Part shown: positions 61,827 to 64,000 of the stretch, one piece after another
Position numbering within the stretch: the first letter of the stretch is position 1
How the letters are laid out: the number at the start of each line of letters is the position of its first letter
DNA from: Euryhalocaulis caribicus
GTDB lineage: Bacteria; Pseudomonadota; Alphaproteobacteria; Caulobacterales; Maricaulaceae
Direction: 5' to 3'
NCBI RefSeq assembly: GCF_000412185.1
Contig: NZ_ASJA01000004.1
Coordinates: 1 to 64,000, forward strand
DNA: 64,000 bases
The notes under the pieces: model-generated
The model's database searches: none
What the model was told of the DNA's origin: nothing
What the model saw: only the letters and a program-made list of their open reading frames with translations
Position numbers and translations under genes: made by a program

Positions 61827-62372
61827 ATGATTGAATGGTTTGCGCCGTCAGACTGGACGGCGGCATGGCGGGTGGCGCTGGGCGCGCTGACCGGTTTTGC
61901 GGGACTAATCCTGCTGGCGCGCATCGCCGGGCTTCGCAGTTTTTCGCAAATGTCGGCGTTCGACTTTGTCACCACCGTCGCCGTCGGCTCCATGCTCGGC
62001 ACGATCATCCTGACGCCCAGCCTGCCCATCGCGCTGGGCCTGATCGGGCTGGCGGCGCTGTTTGCAATTCAGGAAATTTCGGCGATGGCGCGCAAACGCT
62101 GGCGCGGCGAGGTGGTGATGGACAACAAGCCGCTGCTGTTGATGGAGCGCGGTGAAATCCTGTTCGACAACCTGAAGGCCGCCAAAGTTACCGAGCACGA
62201 CCTCTACGCCAAGCTGCGGTCGGAAAACATCCACCGCCTGGAAGAGGTCCAGGCGGTGGTGTTCGAGACAACCGGCGACGTGTCGGTGCTGCACGGCAAG
62301 GATATGGAGATCGAACCGGCGCTGCTGGACAATGTCCGGCGAAGCGGCAGCGCGATCCCGACGTCCGGCTAG
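61827..62372 (+). CDS. DUF421 (YetF-like) membrane protein
   Basis: This 181-aa protein has three membrane helices (about 15-35, 45-62, 68-85) with the DUF421 signature LARIAGLRSFSQMSAFDFVTTV. The C-terminal soluble domain has NKPLLLMERGEILFDNLKAAKV and DLYAKLRSENI. The function is unknown; members are linked to the envelope or spore coat in other phyla. It is convergent with the fliJ-like gene (4-nt overlap). Confidence 0.93.
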   Translation: MIEWFAPSDWTAAWRVALGALTGFAGLILLARIAGLRSFSQMSAFDFVTTVAVGSMLGTIILTPSLPIALGLIGLAALFAIQEISAMARKRWRGEVVMDNKPLLLMERGEILFDNLKAAKVTEHDLYAKLRSENIHRLEEVQAVVFETTGDVSVLHGKDMEIEPALLDNVRRSGSAIPTSG

Positions 62373-62776
62373 CCCGCCATGCGGGATCCGGCCTCGTCCA
62401 GCTCGTCGTTTTCGGATTTCTGGGCGGCGGCGCGATCCCGCGCCTTACGCCTTTCCTCCAGAAGTTCGTATTTCTTCAGTTCCTCGAAGGCGGCGCGCAG
62501 GTCGGCGCGCATCGCCTCGGCCTGCTCGTCGACTTCGTTGAGGGAGCGCTTGATGTTCTCGCGGCGCTCGATCACCGCCTTGGCGTAGGCGCCATAGGCC
62601 GCGCCCGATTGCGGGTCGGCGGCGGCGGCTTCCTGCTCGCGCTGGACGTCCTGTTCCAGCTCGTCCGCCTTGCGGCCGAGCGAACCGCGCGCGCGGTCCA
62701 GTTCGGCCATCTGCTTTTGCAGACCCTCAACCTTGAACCGCGCCAGACGGATCAGGGATTCATGAGATCTATTCAT
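62369..62776 (-). CDS. fliJ: FliJ-like flagellar export chaperone
   Basis: This 135-aa coiled-coil protein has an N-terminal [19 protein letters not shown] segment and a long heptad-rich body. It directly follows fliI with an 8-nt overlap, the normal position of FliJ. FliJ stimulates the export ATPase and escorts chaperones at the flagellar export gate. Low sequence conservation is normal for FliJ. Confidence 0.88.
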   Translation of the reverse strand: MNRSHESLIRLARFKVEGLQKQMAELDRARGSLGRKADELEQDVQREQEAAAADPQSGAAYGAYAKAVIERRENIKRSLNEVDEQAEAMRADLRAAFEELKKYELLEERRKARDRAAAQKSENDELDEAGSRMAG

Positions 62777-64000
62777 TGTTATCCTCTTGGTTCATACCCC
62801 TGCCACTCAAAATTCCCTGCAGGCGCGTGAAGCTTTCCTCCATCGAGGTCGCCTCATTCTTGTCCTGCGCCAGGAACGCTTCCAGCTCCGGATTGAGCGC
62901 GATGGCCTGATCCAGTTCCGGGTCGGATCCGCGCTGATAGGCGCCGATCCGGATAAGTTCTTCCATGTCCGCGTATGAAGAGAGCATGCGGCGGGCCTGC
63001 CGCGTGATCTGCTGCTCCTCCGGGGTCTGACAGTCCGGCATGGCGCGCGAGACCGTCTTCAAGACATCGATCGCCGGGAAACGGCCGCGTTCGGCGATGT
63101 CCCGGCTCATGACCACGTGGCCGTCCAGCACGCCGCGCACGGCGTCGGCGACCGGCTCGTTCATGTCGTCGCCCTCGACCAGGACGGAGAACAGGCCGGT
63201 GATCGTGCCGGTCTTGCCGCCATTGTCGTAACCGGGGCCGGCGCGCTCCAGCAGGCGCGGAAGCTCGGCGAAGACGGACGGCGTGTAGCCGCGGGTCGTG
63301 GGCGGCTCGCCCGCGGCGAGGCCGATTTCGCGCTGCGCCATGGCGAAACGGGTCACGGAATCCATCAGGCAGAGCACGTCCTGCCCCTGATCCCGGAAAT
63401 ATTCGGCGACCGCCAGCGTGGTCCAGGCCGCCTGACGGCGGGCCAGCGCGCTTTCATCGGAGGTCGCCAGCACGACAACGGAGCGGGCCAGCCCCTCCTC
63501 GCCCAGCACGTCCTCGACAAACTCGCGCGCTTCGCGGCCGCGTTCGCCGATGAGGCCGATCACGGCCACCTGGCTTTCGGCGCGGCGCGCCAGCATGGAC
63601 ATCAGAACCGATTTGCCGACGCCCGAACCGGCAAAAATGCCAAGACGCTGGCCGCGGCGGACCTGCGCGAACGTATCCAGCGCGCGAACCCCAGTCGTCA
63701 TGCGTTCGCCCAGCCGCGCGCGCTCGCAAGCCCGCGGCGGCGTAGCGCGCAGACGCACCGGCAGGTCGCCTTCGTCCAGCGAGCCCTTGCCGTCGGCGGG
63801 ACGGCCGAACGCATCCACGACCCGCCCCAGCCATGCGGCGTTGGGACGGACAGAGGGAGACGCCTCGGCCAGGCGCACATCGGCGCCGGCGCGCGCGCCC
63901 TCCAGTGAACCGTAAGCCATCAGCAGCGCCTTGCCGTCGCGCACGCCGACGACTTCGCATTCCAGATCGCCCTCGCGCGCGCCGGTGAGCGCACGCGCGC
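62769..64000 (-). CDS. fliI: Flagellar type III export ATPase FliI (N-terminus beyond window)
   Basis: The frame remains open to the right edge; an internal GTG at 63944 is not the true start. The visible 410 residues contain Walker A (FAGSGVGKS), the Walker B region ([16 protein letters not shown]) and the FliI/ATPase-beta signature ([20 protein letters not shown]). FliI powers or regulates export of flagellar proteins, including the flagellins at 39.8-43.4 kb. The stop overlaps fliJ by 8 nt. About 30-60 N-terminal residues should lie outside the window. Confidence 0.95.
   Translation of the reverse strand, partial: ARALTGAREGDLECEVVGVRDGKALLMAYGSLEGARAGADVRLAEASPSVRPNAAWLGRVVDAFGRPADGKGSLDEGDLPVRLRATPPRACERARLGERMTTGVRALDTFAQVRRGQRLGIFAGSGVGKSVLMSMLARRAESQVAVIGLIGERGREAREFVEDVLGEEGLARSVVVLATSDESALARRQAAWTTLAVAEYFRDQGQDVLCLMDSVTRFAMAQREIGLAAGEPPTTRGYTPSVFAELPRLLERAGPGYDNGGKTGTITGLFSVLVEGDDMNEPVADAVRGVLDGHVVMSRDIAERGRFPAIDVLKTVSRAMPDCQTPEEQQITRQARRMLSSYADMEELIRIGAYQRGSDPELDQAIALNPELEAFLAQDKNEATSMEESFTRLQGILSGRGMNQEDNNE

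Overview
The window is about 64 kb of GC-rich chromosome from an alphaproteobacterium. It most resembles the marine, Caulobacter-like lineages (Caulobacterales/Hyphomonadales: Hyphomonas- or Parvularcula-type). The evidence is a FlaF/FlbT pair beside several short flagellins, an FlmG-type flagellin glycosyltransferase, a perfect CtrA box, the xerD/aroK/aroB/CorC and maf/infA/LMW-PTP/UPF0262/DUF2948/murA neighbourhoods, and a conserved lipoprotein pair known from Hyphomonas. I see one tRNA (Phe), no rRNA and no CRISPR array.

Layout. 1-5.3 kb: a truncated outer-membrane barrel gene, the cytochrome c maturation genes ccmE and ccmABCD, and a large membrane protein of unknown role. 5.3-10.1 kb: a tightly coupled leftward operon of a fatty-acid hydroxylase-family membrane protein, an R2-like diiron protein, a beta-helix lipoprotein and a diheme cytochrome lipoprotein. 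10.2-18.5 kb: a large TonB receptor divergent from a serine hydrolase, GMC oxidoreductase, aldehyde dehydrogenase and strictosidine-synthase-like protein, which looks like an uptake-and-oxidation locus for a hydrophobic alcohol or ester. 18.6-25.1 kb: a hybrid histidine kinase, two small exported proteins and a Baeyer-Villiger monooxygenase/SDR/hydrolase operon. 25.3-33.5 kb: a GT-C-like membrane protein, tRNA-Phe and a housekeeping run (yacG, RNase E/G, maf, infA, protein phosphatase, murA) interrupted by a PhyH dioxygenase.

35-46.3 kb is the flagellin and flagellin-sugar region. It holds nonulosonic-acid genes (GNAT, NeuB-family synthase, RmlD-like reductase, SpsF-like cytidylyltransferase, pseB), three flagellin genes each with a recognisable sigma-54 -24/-12 element, flaG, flaF, flbT and flmG. 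FlmG probably transfers the sugar to the flagellins, and FlaF/FlbT adjust flagellin synthesis after transcription. FliJ and FliI return at the right edge (62.4-64 kb).

46.3-50 kb carries a zinc metalloprotease lipoprotein, an orphan MoxR ATPase and a small lipoprotein. 50.0-54.0 kb is the accessory part: palindromic extragenic repeats, a candidate 6S RNA, and a complete 3,151-bp IS1595-family transposon (50661-53811) with near-perfect terminal inverted repeats, an 8-bp target duplication and four passenger genes beside the transposase. From 54 kb the core genome resumes with xerD, an apparently frameshifted exported protein, shikimate genes aroK-aroB, CorC/HlyC, BolA, a DnaJ-domain protein, an S49 peptidase and a DUF421 protein.

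Several genes that are easy to miss were found by direct reading: ccmD (51 aa), a 42-aa basic protein upstream of murA, and a 46-aa single-pass membrane protein upstream of the frameshifted gene.
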